A stretch of 64,000 nt of DNA from contig CM055611.1 in the NCBI GenBank assembly GCA_029379385.1, forward strand, positions 8,742,001-8,806,000, in the 5' to 3' direction. Below, piece by piece: positions 1-10,725 of this stretch. Positions within the stretch are counted from its first letter, which is position 1, and each line of letters opens with the position of its first letter. The notes beneath the pieces were generated by a model, which made no database searches, was not told where the DNA came from, and saw nothing but the letters and a program-made list of their open reading frames with translations. Position numbers and translations under genes: made by a program. The stretch comes from Quillaja saponaria (lineage: Eukaryota > Streptophyta > Magnoliopsida > Fabales > Quillajaceae).

Positions 1-445
1 CCATTGTTTTAATTTTTAATGTAATCATTATAGTAAAATTGAAAAGAAAATAATTTACACAATATGTGCATAAAATTAAAGATGAGGATTAAATAATATA
101 AACATTGAGACTTTTTTATATGTGAAACCTATTTTATTTTTTCGGTAAATTTACTCAGGAAATTTTTTCCTTAATTTTTTAGGAAAAAATAAGAATAAAA
201 TAAAACTTAATTGAAATTAAAATTAGAACATTATAAGTTTATAACCCAATTATTAAAATAATTAAAAGCACAATGACTCATTTGAAAAAAATAGTGAAAT
301 CACCACTTATATTGTAATTTAATTAGGAAACTTATAAGTGGACCAATAATTTTGATAATTTTGATAGGTGCACGGGGTGGTGGGATCAAAACTGATGGAT
401 GTGTGCTCCTGTTGATGTGAGCTAGCCATAAAAAAAGTGTTTAAT

Positions 446-630
446 TATATATATATATATTTTTTCCACTTTCTAGTATATATATATATATATATATATT
501 TACCCTCTTTCATTTTTACTTTTTATTTTTGAAATATTTTCTCTTTTTGCTTTGTTATATATATTTTTTTACACTTTTTCTTAGTTTAGAGAAATAATTT
601 GTATTAGAATAAAAAGAAATTACAGAGATC

Positions 631-689
<59 letters not shown>

Positions 690-704
690 TTATTTATTTA
701 TTTA
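446..704. repeat. AT dinucleotide and TTTA microsatellites
   Basis: Runs of alternating T and A at about 446-460, 476-500 and 634-685, the last followed directly by TTTA tetranucleotide repeats to about 704. They lie in the AT-rich leader upstream of the A1 NAC remnant. The block 2 and 3 counterparts lack this stretch. Confidence 0.9.
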
Positions 705-1099
705 TAGTAATAAAGATTGAAGAGTGTGACATTGAGGTATGGACAGTTCGACGTGAGAACATATATTAGTTACAATAGTAACAAGGGCATTTAACTTATA
801 GTTTTCTGATCTTATATAGAAAATTTAACACCTCACTGATAAAGAATATGATTTCCATGTTTATGGAAAAAAAAAAAAAAAAAAAGCATTGGAATGCAAA
901 TTAACTTAAAGTTGGTACTTTTTATTTAAATCCATTATTATTATATAGAAAAAAAAAATGTTATATGAACCAAACCAATCCTAAAGATTTATTTATATAT
1001 AAAATTTTTTATAAGTTCATTCTGATCACAACTACAAATCTACATTACAAATAAAAGTGTCTACTGAAATTTTATATTTTCTTAAATATTCTTTTAAGT

Positions 1100-2015
1100 T
1101 TTTAGTATTAGTTGTGTACCATTTAGTTGTTATTGTATTGTATTAAAATATTGTACTTAAAACAGATTATTAATTATCTCTTTAGATTGTAATAGGATTA
1201 TAACTATTTTTTACTATTAATTTCTTTCTCTAATTCTTCTTAATTTTATGAATTAAAATTAAAAAAGTAACTCTGAATTAGAAATATTAAAAGTGTTTTT
1301 TTTTATAAATTTATTACAATATTATTTTCTTAATTCTTCTTCTATTTTAAGAATTAAAAGGAAAAATTTATATTATGAATTTTATTTTTAATTGTATTTA
1401 CTTATTTATTTAATTACATTAATAATGAGCAATCTTTAATTATTATTTCATGGTATTAAAATATTGTGTTTTAAATAGTTTACTAATTTATTTATTGTCT
1501 AACTCTTTCAATGTTATTACTAAAATGATTGTAATTCATTTTTACTATTAATATTTTTCACCCTAATCTATACTATAGATAAAAGAGGCTTAATGACAAA
1601 AATTAGTATAACATTTTCTTAATTATTTTTCTATCTTTAGAATTTAAAGGACAAAATTATTAATTTATAATATGAATTTTATTTTTAATTGTATTTACTT
1701 ATATGTTTAATTACTTTCATAAAGAGTAATATTTAGTTATTATTTCATAATATTACAATATTATGTCTTAAATAAATTATTAATTTATTTATTGTCTAAT
1801 TATTTCCATCTTAATACTAATATGATTGTTATTCTTTTTTACTATTAATATATTAAATTTCATGAATTAAAATTAAAAAAAAAAACTTTGAATTAAAAAA
1901 AATATTATGAGTATAATTTTATTATTAAAATATTATTTTCTTAATTATTTTTTATCTTAAGAATTAAAGAAAAAAATTTAAATTTATATTATGAATTTAA
2001 TTTTTAATATGTAAG
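1100..2015 (+). repeat. AT-rich leader with about three degenerate tandem modules
   Basis: A module of about 290-330 bp recurs three times with many small indels. Each copy contains an AAGAATTAAAGG-like motif (near 1347, 1635 and 1962) followed by TATTATGAATTT and TTTTTAATTGTATTTACTTA. The same array is present at about 27650-28560 and 58970-59890. No coding potential is seen. It forms the distal upstream region of the A-type NAC copies. Confidence 0.65.
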
Positions 2016-2877
2016 TTAATTCTTGTTGCAATTGTATGTATATAAATAGAATATTATACAATTTTATCCTTATAGAATATTGTAGAGACTCTCATTTATT
2101 AGGAATTCTATCTTCTATTTATATTTGTATACGTGACATAGAATTGTTGGAATATGATAATTCAACATCATATACGTAGATGCATAATATATCATTGATC
2201 ATAGTAAGGCTATTAGCATATCATTGACTGGTTCCTTTGCAAGATATATTGAAGATGTCTAGTTTGAGTCTTCCCAAGCAAGGACGTGACAAATCATGTC
2301 CAGTACTTCACCATGCAAGTGTGATTTCTAGTTTGAGTCTTCAATTTTTTAAATGATTCTAGTTTATATATTAATGCTACTGCCCAGTCACCTTTTAGAA
2401 GCATGCCTCTCAATTTTCAGTTTTCCTGCTTGCCACTGTCCAAAACTAATTGCAATATTCCCCTGATAACATTTAATATCTGTAATATTTGAAACTACAA
2501 TTTTCCCTTCTCCAGAATAGAAATTATAGCTATCCACCAAAACTCCTCACTCATACACAACCATATCTAGACTTGTTAGTGCATGTGAATTAATTGCAGG
2601 ATGAAAAGGCCAATTCTCCTTCTTGAGACCTTAGCCACTATAAACACGATGCTGCCTACAAGACCTTAGCCACTCTAAACACGATGCCCAACAAGAACTT
2701 CCTCTATTAATTGACTCTTGTCGTTAATTCCAACTTTAGAGAAGATGATGCATGATATTCGCTTATATATATATATATATGAAAAGCGTTTTGTATGTAT
2801 ATACATGCATGCTGTATGTTATATATATATAAATAAATGCTTGATAGTTACTAAAATAATAACTTAAAATCTTTCAA
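2016..2877 (+). other. Fusion of NAC upstream region to NAC intron, exon 1 deleted
   Basis: Compared with A2, sequence matching 28715-28758 runs straight into sequence matching 29570 onward, so about 815 bp holding the leader and NAC exon 1 is missing. The joint falls near 2100 with about three bases (TAG) shared by both sides. The rest is NAC intron sequence colinear with A2. Confidence 0.75.
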
Positions 2878-3300
2878 GAAGAAGATTTTGCTATTTGTAT
2901 AATCAACCGGAAAGATGTATTGAAAAAGAGATGTGATGAATCAAATGAAGAAAGTGAGAGCATCATTCCATGCATTGATAGAAGTGAAGGCTCAAGTTCA
3001 TATGTCAACAATTCCGAACCAAAAGAACCAATTATTGATGGAGAACTAATCAAAGGGAAAACTGGGCTTGATGTGAATTCTAATATACTCTCGAACGAGG
3101 AATTGTCGGAGAATGAGAGGGAGGTTTCTGATAGTTTCTTGAACGAAGAATTGTCAAATATGGTCATGGACATAGAGGTTTTTGATCTCCTCTTGAATGG
3201 GGAATTGGTAAACATGAATGTTGATGGCTCAGATAATGACGTGTTGGCAGAGTTGCTTAACTTATTTTACAGCGACCCAAAGTTAAATCCAATTGTTTAA
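2878..3300 (+). pseudogene. NAC gene A1 remnant: exon 2 only
   Basis: This is the C-terminal exon of the A1 NAC copy. It reads EEDFAICIINRKDV, the NAC subdomain E region, then an acidic tail with LSNEELSE, FLNEELSN and LLNGELVN repeats, ending LNPIV and TAA at 3298-3300. Exon 1 is deleted upstream. The intron acceptor is also damaged: the intact copy has TTTTCAG before GAAGAAG, while here it is CTTTCAA before GAAGAAG. The only AG is therefore shifted one base and would put the exon out of frame. The reading frame itself is open, but no functional transcript is expected. Confidence 0.85.
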
Positions 3301-3337
3301 CTTAAGTAGCTTGGATTTTGTGCATTTGATTAATGGG

Positions 3338-3404
3338 TTCCAATAAATTTGTATAACTAACCTATAATCTCTATTAAACAAGATACAACCAAAGTGAACA
3401 TTAC
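3338..3404 (-). other. Microinversion of about 67 bp in NAC 3' flank
   Basis: The reverse complement of this stretch matches 19690-19758 of the B1 copy (GTAATGTTCACTTTGGTTGT and onward). Flanking sequence on both sides is in normal orientation. B2 (about 47658-47725) and the part of A2 that survives (31165-31190) are not inverted, so the flip is private to A1. Confidence 0.85.
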
Positions 3405-3684
3405 ACTTGCTGTGAATATTTTTGTGCACATAAAATAAATCGAATATATTGACTGCCGATAATTTAAGGGAGGTGTTTTGCTTGTGAATTGGTGTAGCCA
3501 TTACATGTGTGATGGAGAAGGTTGACCACTTGTTTCTTCATTGTTTTGTGGCTACAAGTTTATGGCAGTTCGTGTTTTGCCTCTTTAGTGGAGGTACTTG
3601 TTAAGGGTTGTGACTGTTTGGTATGTAGCTTGAGGATGGTTTTTCATATTACTAGTATTTTTCTTCAATTTAGTGATTTCAAGT

Positions 3685-3954
3685 ATGGTGGATGGCAAGC
3701 AAAATGGGCAAGCAAAGCAACACAAAAATCAAAAGATGAAGAAAGCAATCAAGGTACACAATAGAACGCGGCCCCCGCCAACAATAGAAGACATAGAAGA
3801 TATAGTCCCATTGTTGTTCACAGAAGACCAAACCCACAAAATGAGGACGACTCTATTAAAGTGGTACGACCTCAATCACAAGGATCTCCCTTGGAGAAGA
3901 TTGAATCACAGTAATAAAGAAGAAGATCAATCAGAATTCGATACAAGAGCTTAT
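3685..3954 (+). pseudogene. MUTYH-like adenine DNA glycosylase, exon 1 (A1)
   Basis: Encodes the N-terminus of a plant MutY homologue: a lysine-rich, possibly nuclear-targeting start (KNQKMKKAIK), then LLKWYDLNHKDLPWRR, the first helix of the MutY fold, ending at DTRAY. MutY/MUTYH excises adenine opposite 8-oxoguanine. I chose the ATG at 3685; no earlier in-frame ATG is seen. The exon is cut in the Ala-Tyr codons by a gypsy element whose target duplication is CTTAT (3950-3954). The exon resumes at 9374 as VSEVMLQQT after a frameshift. This is the only copy of exon 1 left in the window. Confidence 0.85.
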
Positions 3955-4283
3955 TGATAAGGGAAATTTGGTTATGGGTTCGGGTTACAATGTAATAGAC
4001 AAGTAGTCCTAGACCCAAGCTCGATCAGATGCAATAACACAATGTTTGGATTAATGAGTCTGTTAGATTGTAACTAAGCTAGTTAACTAATCAGTTGCTA
4101 GTTGTTGGATTAGTTAGGTTGTTAAAGTCTCACAGACCTATATAAACGACTCTGGCTTGTATTGAAAACTCATATTCTGAATTCAACAAAATTGGCTGAA
4201 GCCTTCTCTTCTTTTTCTCTCAAATTCCTTCTTTCTCATCCCTAACTCTATGAGATTAAGTTTCCATTCTTGGAACTTGATTT
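3955..4283 (+). repeat. Gypsy element 1, 5' LTR (first part)
   Basis: Matches the 3' LTRs at 9036-9373 and 39106-39443 across its whole length. A TATA box (TATATAAACGAC, about 4137-4148) is where LTR transcription would start. It stops at GATTT (4279-4283), the target duplication of the nested solo LTR, and resumes at 7716. Confidence 0.85.
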
Positions 4284-7200
4284 TGTCACACCCTTCACGG
4301 AGGTATGACTAGCCGAAAGATTTGATAACTAAGCCACCGTAACCCTGACTTCGAAACAAAGTAACAAATATAACTCATGACCCAACTAAAAAAATAAAAG
4401 TAACTTTTCTAAAATCGAAGTTTACTGTAAAAGTTTATTTTCTGAAACAATTAACAATTTATTAAAAATTTTGCCAGAAATTCCCTGCAATATGGAACAT
4501 GCCTCAAAATATAAACACATATGTTCATGATTTTGCACAATAATAGCACAAAGACAACAAGGAGCTTTGCTCCAGCCACATCATAAACAAGACAAATAAT
4601 TAGACTCTTACGTCATACAAAATTAGACACCTCACACTTCTAGTGTGACTACAAACTTTCATCATTGACTTCAAGTCTGAGATCCTGGAAAATACCTTGC
4701 CATTTTCTGTCAGCAGGTCACTAGCTTGGCAATGCCATATACAAAACTCCTGTTACTAAAAAAAATTTCACAAGAGAGGGGTGAATGAACTCTGTGATTG
4801 GAAAATCGTACCTAAAGGGTACTAGCATCACTCAACACAAGTGTATAACATATATAGTCAATTAACTTCATGTGACAATGTTCATGCTTTAAGTCAAAAT
4901 ATACATACACATTTGTAATCGTCATAAATTTACAACTTACATGATTCATAGGATCACAAATTAATCAGAGCAATGATCACATACAGAGTAAACAAAGGGC
5001 CAACGAGTAACTTAGCCCCGTACAATAGTATCACCCCCCACCAGGCATTTATCCGCCCATACGATAGATTAATTCTCTGTACACAATCCATCCCACTTGG
5101 GCTGAACACTTAATCCTTTAAAAATATTTATCAAAATTAGAATATCTTTGAATTTCAAATCAACATATTCTAGGTGCACCTAGATTTCAATTTCAGAAAT
5201 AAAAATCATTTCTTAGAAAAATCTCAATTTGTTGTCCCTTATCAACCACAAACAATTTCAAACAAGCATGATTCAAATAACTCACTGAAACATTGCATTT
5301 GCACATTTATTTAAATATCCATACAATTACACATAATAATCTAGCCCCCCAAAGGCAACAATTAACCACTTACCATATACCGATATTGATTAATACTCCC
5401 TTTTGCGTTCACGTATGTCATTGGCTCAATCGTAATTTTGAAACTGCAATTACATTTTCTAAGTATTATTTAGTTTGTCCATTTTATAGGTTATAACCTT
5501 TAAATTACAATAATCTAGAGTTACTCTTTTAAAATTTATTCACGAGCTTGAATCATACTATTTCAATATTAATATGATTAAATTTTTTATACTAGTTATC
5601 AAGTTCACATAATTTTTAATTATCTCAGTACGTATCCAAACTTTAATTTACGTTTAACAACTAAACTAATAACACATCTTAAAAGTTAATTTAATGACTT
5701 AATTACTAGATATATATTAAGTCAGAACATAGAGAATCACGCATAACCTATTTTCTTGACAATTACTTTGTATAGAATGAATAGTTGACAAAAACATGGA
5801 CCAATAGAACATTTATAAAGCCCTTGCAAAACTAGAACAATTTAAGAAACCAATTCAATTTGCAAGGCCTAATTTTCAAACAACCTCCTTAGCATGTCAA
5901 TTAAAATATCATCCTTTATCTTACATAATTACACCAAACATATTTTCTTCAGAATTAAGTCCTCTTAAACCTTTATTCGAATAACTTCAAATAAAGTTCA
6001 TTCGTTCAATATGAAGTACGTAGCTATTTAACAATTGAAACTTACATATGTATTCACTTAACATCCTATTTGGAAACTAATTCCTTTTTTAAACCTTTTA
6101 CCAATTATCTTAAAAGTACCTTCAAATTCCTTGAACATATAATTATATATGTTGATTCTTACACCAAAAGATGTTACATCATTCATTTATTTTTATTCTG
6201 TTCATGTTACAACCATGGAGTTCAAATTAAATTCATTGTGTAAATTTAATTAAAAACTTATACCATTCACTTCCATGATTTGTATAATTTTATTCCAACT
6301 CTTCCCTTTTTATTTCATTGTTTCCACCATACTAATTATTCACTTTACATTTCTAATTAGACTTAAAAGAATTGCAACTAACTTATCCGATAAAACTCCA
6401 ACATTTAACCCTATTGCCAACTCTTTCTAACACCTCAAAATGCTCTTTCAGCCTAGCTTTTATATCCGATTATTACAAGAGGAAAACATGATTATGGGAC
6501 TATTTTTATTCCTTGCAATTGTGCCAGCCCCTGCTACTACTCTCACCAATTTCTCGACTCCAAGACATATAGAAAACAGGGCATCCAGTAGCCCTTACTT
6601 CAGTGCCCTCTCTCCATCCTTTGACTAACACCAAAGCCCTACATGGTCACATATACCCACACTTACTTCAAGGAACCTAAGCTTCCAATACACAACACTC
6701 CCTATCGCCACTCCTACAATTAAACCCCCCAAACATGCCAGTCCCCAGTCAAATAGGAGGCAGCAAGTCTAGTCCTAACAAAACTAATCTACAAGGTAAA
6801 GGGAAGAGCCAAAAGAAGAAGCTAATACCTTGGAACTAACTTGCACCAAGAAGAGTTGAAATTCCCTAAGCTGACTGAGGCGTCTTTAATGGCAGAAACA
6901 AGGAAAATTAAGTTATTGCCAAGACTTCCTTGTTTATCTCTCATGATTTACTCAACCCAAGGAGCCAGCAGAAGCAAAGAAGAGAAAAAAGAAATTAGTT
7001 CCTATGCTAACACTCACTTGGCCAAACTCAACAAAAGATGTAAAGTTTTCCTTAGCTCCTTGGCTAACACAAGAAGATACACCACCAAATTAAAGAAATC
7101 TACAACCAAACTCCAAGCCAAGCTACCATGGCCAGAGTTGGAAAAGTAAAAAAAAATTCAAGGAAGCCAACAAGTTTTGTCACAGCAAAGGAAAAATTTC

Positions 7201-7715
7201 AAGAACCCAGCTTCCTCAGTGTCTTGCTTTTAATGATTTACATCAACATTAAGAGTAGAGGAGGAAAGAAACTCGGCAAAGCAAAAGGGAATGGAGGAAA
7301 AGCAAGTCGGTGATGCTAAAATGAAGCAAGGAAGAAAGAGACAAATAAATTCATACCTAAGTCAAAGTCAAAAAGTTAAATTAGTGGTGAATATTAACCT
7401 TATCTGTATATAATAATTTTCTAATTTGTTTATATCCACATATTTATTTTACTTTTCCATTAAATTTATCCAATTTAATTTTCAATCTCCATGTCAAGCA
7501 ATAGAGTTGTAGAATTAAATTCTTTCATTCTATGTATATATATTTATATATACAATTATTCATTTATCGAGTTACATACAATGCTTTTAAAATGTACGTA
7601 TAAAAATATCGAGGTATAACAGTAAAGTTTACTTTGTGTAATATTTTATTCACCTATCCACAACTATTCGTGTACCACCATTCTAACAGGTACATTAAAG
7701 TATCACGTTACTACA
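4284..7715 (+). mobile_element. Solo LTR, 3.4 kb, nested in gypsy 5' LTR
   Basis: Begins TGTCACACCC and ends TTACTACA, flanked by GATTT on both sides (4279-4283 and 7716-7720). Joining the flanks restores the gypsy LTR end (GATTT then CCTTAT). No second copy of its start is found inside, and no coding domains are visible, so a solo LTR is the best reading. It shares its opening and a distinctive CCCCGTACA/GGCATTTA segment (5015-5100) with 11142-14710. The long TGTCACACC-type LTR fits plant Tekay/Del-like chromoviruses; that assignment is inference. Confidence 0.78.
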
Positions 7716-7732
7716 GATTTTGCCTTATTAAG

Positions 7733-7745
7733 TGGTATTAGAGCA
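7733..7745 (+). other. Gypsy element 1 primer-binding site
   Basis: TGGTATTAGAGCA lies two bases after the 5' LTR end. It differs by one base from TGGTATCAGAGC, the complement of the 3' end of initiator methionine tRNA, the usual primer. Confidence 0.75.
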
Positions 7746-7759
7746 AGCTCTTGGCTCAA

Positions 7760-8715
7760 CTATGGTGAATGTCAGTGCTAATGTCATTGATCAAAGGCTC
7801 ACAGCTCTGGAATCAAAGATGGAAACCATAGACTCCAGGTTTTCAGGCATTGATGCTACCTTACAGGAGCTAAAGTTGGACTCAGCTTTAGAATTCCAAT
7901 CATTGATGGATGCCTTAAATCATAAGTTCTAAGAGATGATGAAGGCTATAAAAGAGTGGCTCAAGTGGAATTCCCACATTTTGATGGTGAAAATCTCAAG
8001 AGCTGGTTATTCAAGTGTTAGGAATTTTTTGAGATAGACCAGACTCCAGAGGATATGAAGATTAGACTCGTTAGAATGCATTTTTGAGAGAGGGCTTTGG
8101 AGTGGTATCAGGGATTCAAGGAGGAAAATAGGTTGAAGAGAGTTCCTTGGGATGAATTTGTTCAAGAAATGCAGATAAGGTTCAGATAAGATGTTTTATC
8201 CAGACCTATCATAGCTTTAAGGAAGCTAAAGTAATTGGGAAGTGTGGTGGAATACAATAAGAGCTTTGAAATCTTGAAGAACATGTGTTCTTTGGATAAG
8301 GAAACATTACTAGATTATTACTTGTGAGGCCTGAAGGAGGAGGTGGTGCATGGAATCAGCTTAGTGGAGATCAGATCCTTGTCACATGCCATGAGGTTTG
8401 CATTAATCTAAGAAAACCTGTTGTTATCCACCATCTACAAGAAACAACCTTATCACACCTTTCCCAAATAGTCACCACACCCAAATTCAGTCCCTACTCC
8501 AAGATTCAATCCAAACAATACCCCAAACACATGTTCTTCAGCATACCAGAACCAAAACTTGAATCCTAATACAAAAGAAAAACCTTACTCTAAGCCTTAT
8601 CACACCGTAAACAATACCAACCAAAAGAAACCAACATTTTCAATGTTCAAAGCTGAGATGGAGGATAGAAGAAAGAAAAGCCTTTGTTTTTACTGCAATG
8701 AGAAATTTACAGCCG
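7760..8715 (+). pseudogene. Gypsy element 1 gag remnant
   Basis: Starts MVNVSANVIDQRLTALESKM and keeps gag-like pieces such as VEFPHFDGE, LFKC and RNFFEIDQTPEDMKIRL in shifting frames, with stops after about residue 58. The reading breaks off in the zinc-knuckle region (LCFYCNEKF, about 8680-8710) at the internal deletion. Compare 31757-32796 in element 2. Confidence 0.75.
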
Positions 8716-8729
8716 ATACATAATGTCTT

Positions 8730-9035
8730 GTAAGTGCCTCAAGGATCTAAGATACATAATGTCTTCCATGTGTCCTCACTCAAGAGACAACATGGGCATC
8801 ATAAAGTATATCAACAATTGCCAAGCTTCAGTGAGGAAGTTTAGCTGGTTTTAAAACCTATGGCAATACTAAACAGGAGAATGATAAGAAGAGCAAACAA
8901 ACTAGTGGCACAAGTTCTAGTACTATGGTCCAACAATTGTAGGGACGATTGTACTTGGGAAGACTACAGTGCCTTAAAAGCAAAATATCCTTTATGGAAT
9001 CCTTGTGGACAAGGATCAACTGAAGAAAAGAGTAT
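8730..9035 (+). pseudogene. Gypsy element 1, C-terminal integrase/chromodomain-like tail
   Basis: In the right frame it reads GSKIHNVFHVSSLKRQHGHH, then ILNRRMIRRANK and DDCTWEDYSALKAKYP. This matches the C-terminus of chromovirus Pol, where a chromodomain-like module ends in a TWED...L...FP motif. An open frame covers 8860-9035 and reads into the 3' LTR. The upstream pol is deleted. Confidence 0.7.
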
Positions 9036-9373
9036 TGATAAGGGAAATCTAGTTATGGGTTCGGGTTAAAACGTAGCAGATAAGTAGTCCCAGGCCCAAG
9101 CTCAATCAAATGCAGTACATAGTGTTTGGATTAATGAGTCTGTTAGATTGTAACTAAGTCAGTTAGCTAGTCAGTTGTAGGTTATTGGATTAGTTAGGTT
9201 GTTAAAGTCTTATAGGCCTGTATAAATGACTCTAGCTTGTATTGAAAACTCATATTGTGAATTCAATGAAATTGACTAAAGCCTTCTCTTCTTTCTCTCT
9301 CAAATTCCTTCTTTCTCATCCTTAACTCTGTGAGAATTAGTTTCCATTCTTGGAACTTGATTTTTCCTTATAA
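9036..9373 (+). repeat. Gypsy element 1, 3' LTR
   Basis: 338 bp, TGATAAGGGAAAT to TTTTTCCTTATAA, the last bases having decayed from TTATCA. It is preceded by a purine-rich tract (GAAGAAAAGAG, about 9022-9032) that may be the second-strand priming site. CTTAT follows at 9374-9378. Confidence 0.88.
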
Positions 9374-10018
9374 CTTATGTGTGTAGGTCTTAGAAGTAAT
9401 GCTACAGCAAACCCAAGGTATGCTAAAAAAAAGAGTCTTTTTAGCTTAGCTCCTATTCTAATCAAGAAAGTTCTCCATCGAGTCTCACCTTATGTTATGG
9501 TTTTGTCATAGGATATGATTACAGTGATGGAACTTTACAAACTGTGAAACTTTTTTGATTTCATGTTTCCATATAAATACCTGTGAACTTTCATACTTTT
9601 TTGTACCAATCTCAAGTTTTCAACTGAAAATTAATGTACATATTATCTTTTGAAGTTCATTATTCAAACTTAAATTGAAAATAACCAAATGAAATAAACC
9701 ACCAACATAACCCAGAATAGGTCCAAGGAAGTTACATTTCTTTGTCTTGATCCTAATGCCAAGAAGCGAGAAAGATAAATCAAAATCCTGTTAATGCTAC
9801 CAAACAAGTTCTATCTTATTTGATATTCTTATTGCCTCCAAGCTTGCTTTTCCTTGACTAAAACTTTAAGCCTGCATCAATATCATTTCAGGAGTGTTGC
9901 TTCCACTTGTCTCTTATATTCATGTCTATTGGCTGATATTGTTATCTAACTGCAGGTTTACACCATGGTTCAGAACTATAAGAAGAAAGATTTGTCCCCA
10001 ACAAAAAAGAGAAATTGA
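9374..10018 (+). pseudogene. MUTYH A1 remnants: exon 1 end and last exon
   Basis: 9379-9417 is the continuation of the interrupted exon and reads VSEVMLQQT in one frame, ending at a GTATGC donor. A one-base loss and a stop (TAG) precede it. The middle exons are missing. After an intron remnant, the last exon at 9956-10018 follows a CTGCAG acceptor and reads VYTMVQNYKKKDLSPTKKRN then TGA. Fe-S, helix-hairpin-helix and Nudix-like exons are not present in A1. Confidence 0.8.
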
Positions 10019-10725
10019 AGAACAAAGAAACTGAATTGTTGAACCATAACTTTTCTATAGGTGGGAGGTATTTGAACTAAAATCCTGCATTCTTTTACTT
10101 TGCTGCTAAGAGACTGGATATTAGTTAACAGCAACCTCAAATATCAGATTACGAGAGTTGTCATTCTATACAGATGTATTTTGCTATATAATTGTCATTA
10201 TGTAATGTATGTGTTAAAATAATGATAGGCTTGTTTATGGCAACATAACCTCTCCTTTTGTTTTTTTTTTTTTTTTTAAAAAAAAGAAAAGAAATTTATG
10301 CTTTTGCTTTCAGAAATCATATGCTTGTAAATATTTATTTATTATTAGTAATATATTAACCCATTTTGTTCTTGACTGTCAATTGTGATTCAATGTTATC
10401 AATTACGTCTCTCAATATTTAATTTTATCAATTGAATCCTTTAAAAATTCAATGTTATCAATTTCATCCTTCTATATATTTGACTAATTGAGAATTGATG
10501 AAAGGTTTTATTTGACTAGTTAAGAGAAACAAAAATGACTATTTTTATTTGACATGCATGTGACATTTAGAAAGGTAAATTTTTGTTTTTTTGTTTTTTT
10601 TTTTAAATTTTATTAACATGCTAATTATCTAATTCAAAATTTATCCATACTTTTTATAAAGACAATCCGTAACATATTATAGACAACAAAAATATTATTT
10701 CAATGAAAACTTGAAAGAATTTAGG
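10019..10725. other. Sequence after A1 MUTYH with left foldback arm
   Basis: No gene seen. It holds a poly-T/poly-A stretch (10260-10290). From about 10370 to 10500 there are repeats of ATCAATTxCGTCCxTCAATATTTA type. The reverse complement of this motif recurs at 15500-15740, so the two stretches look like arms of a large foldback element enclosing the hAT-like element. Colinear with about 41160-41736. Confidence 0.5.

Larger units (their letters stand above)
3955..9373 (+). mobile_element. Ty3/gypsy element 1, internally deleted, in MUTYH exon 1
   Basis: Bounded by a 5-bp target duplication CTTAT (3950-3954 and 9374-9378). The 5' LTR (3955-4283 plus 7716-7730) begins TGATAAGGG and ends CCTTATTA, and is split by a solo LTR of another family (4284-7715). 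The 3' LTR is 9036-9373. A gag start and part of gag remain (about 7760-8715). The rest of gag, protease, reverse transcriptase, RNase H and most of integrase are deleted at about 8716, where sequence equivalent to 32708 joins sequence equivalent to about 38800. The C-terminal chromodomain-like tail survives. By eye the LTRs differ by about 10%, so this is an old insertion. Confidence 0.88.

Noticed and set aside
6841..7313. Lysine-rich proteins within the first solo LTR
   Set aside because: Frames are short, A-rich and not kept in the related LTR at 11142-14710 or the copy at 31194.
7609..7621. End of the first solo LTR at GAGGTATAACA
   Set aside because: It resembles the end of the 11142-14710 LTR, but the GATTT duplication and restored gypsy LTR end place the boundary at 7715.
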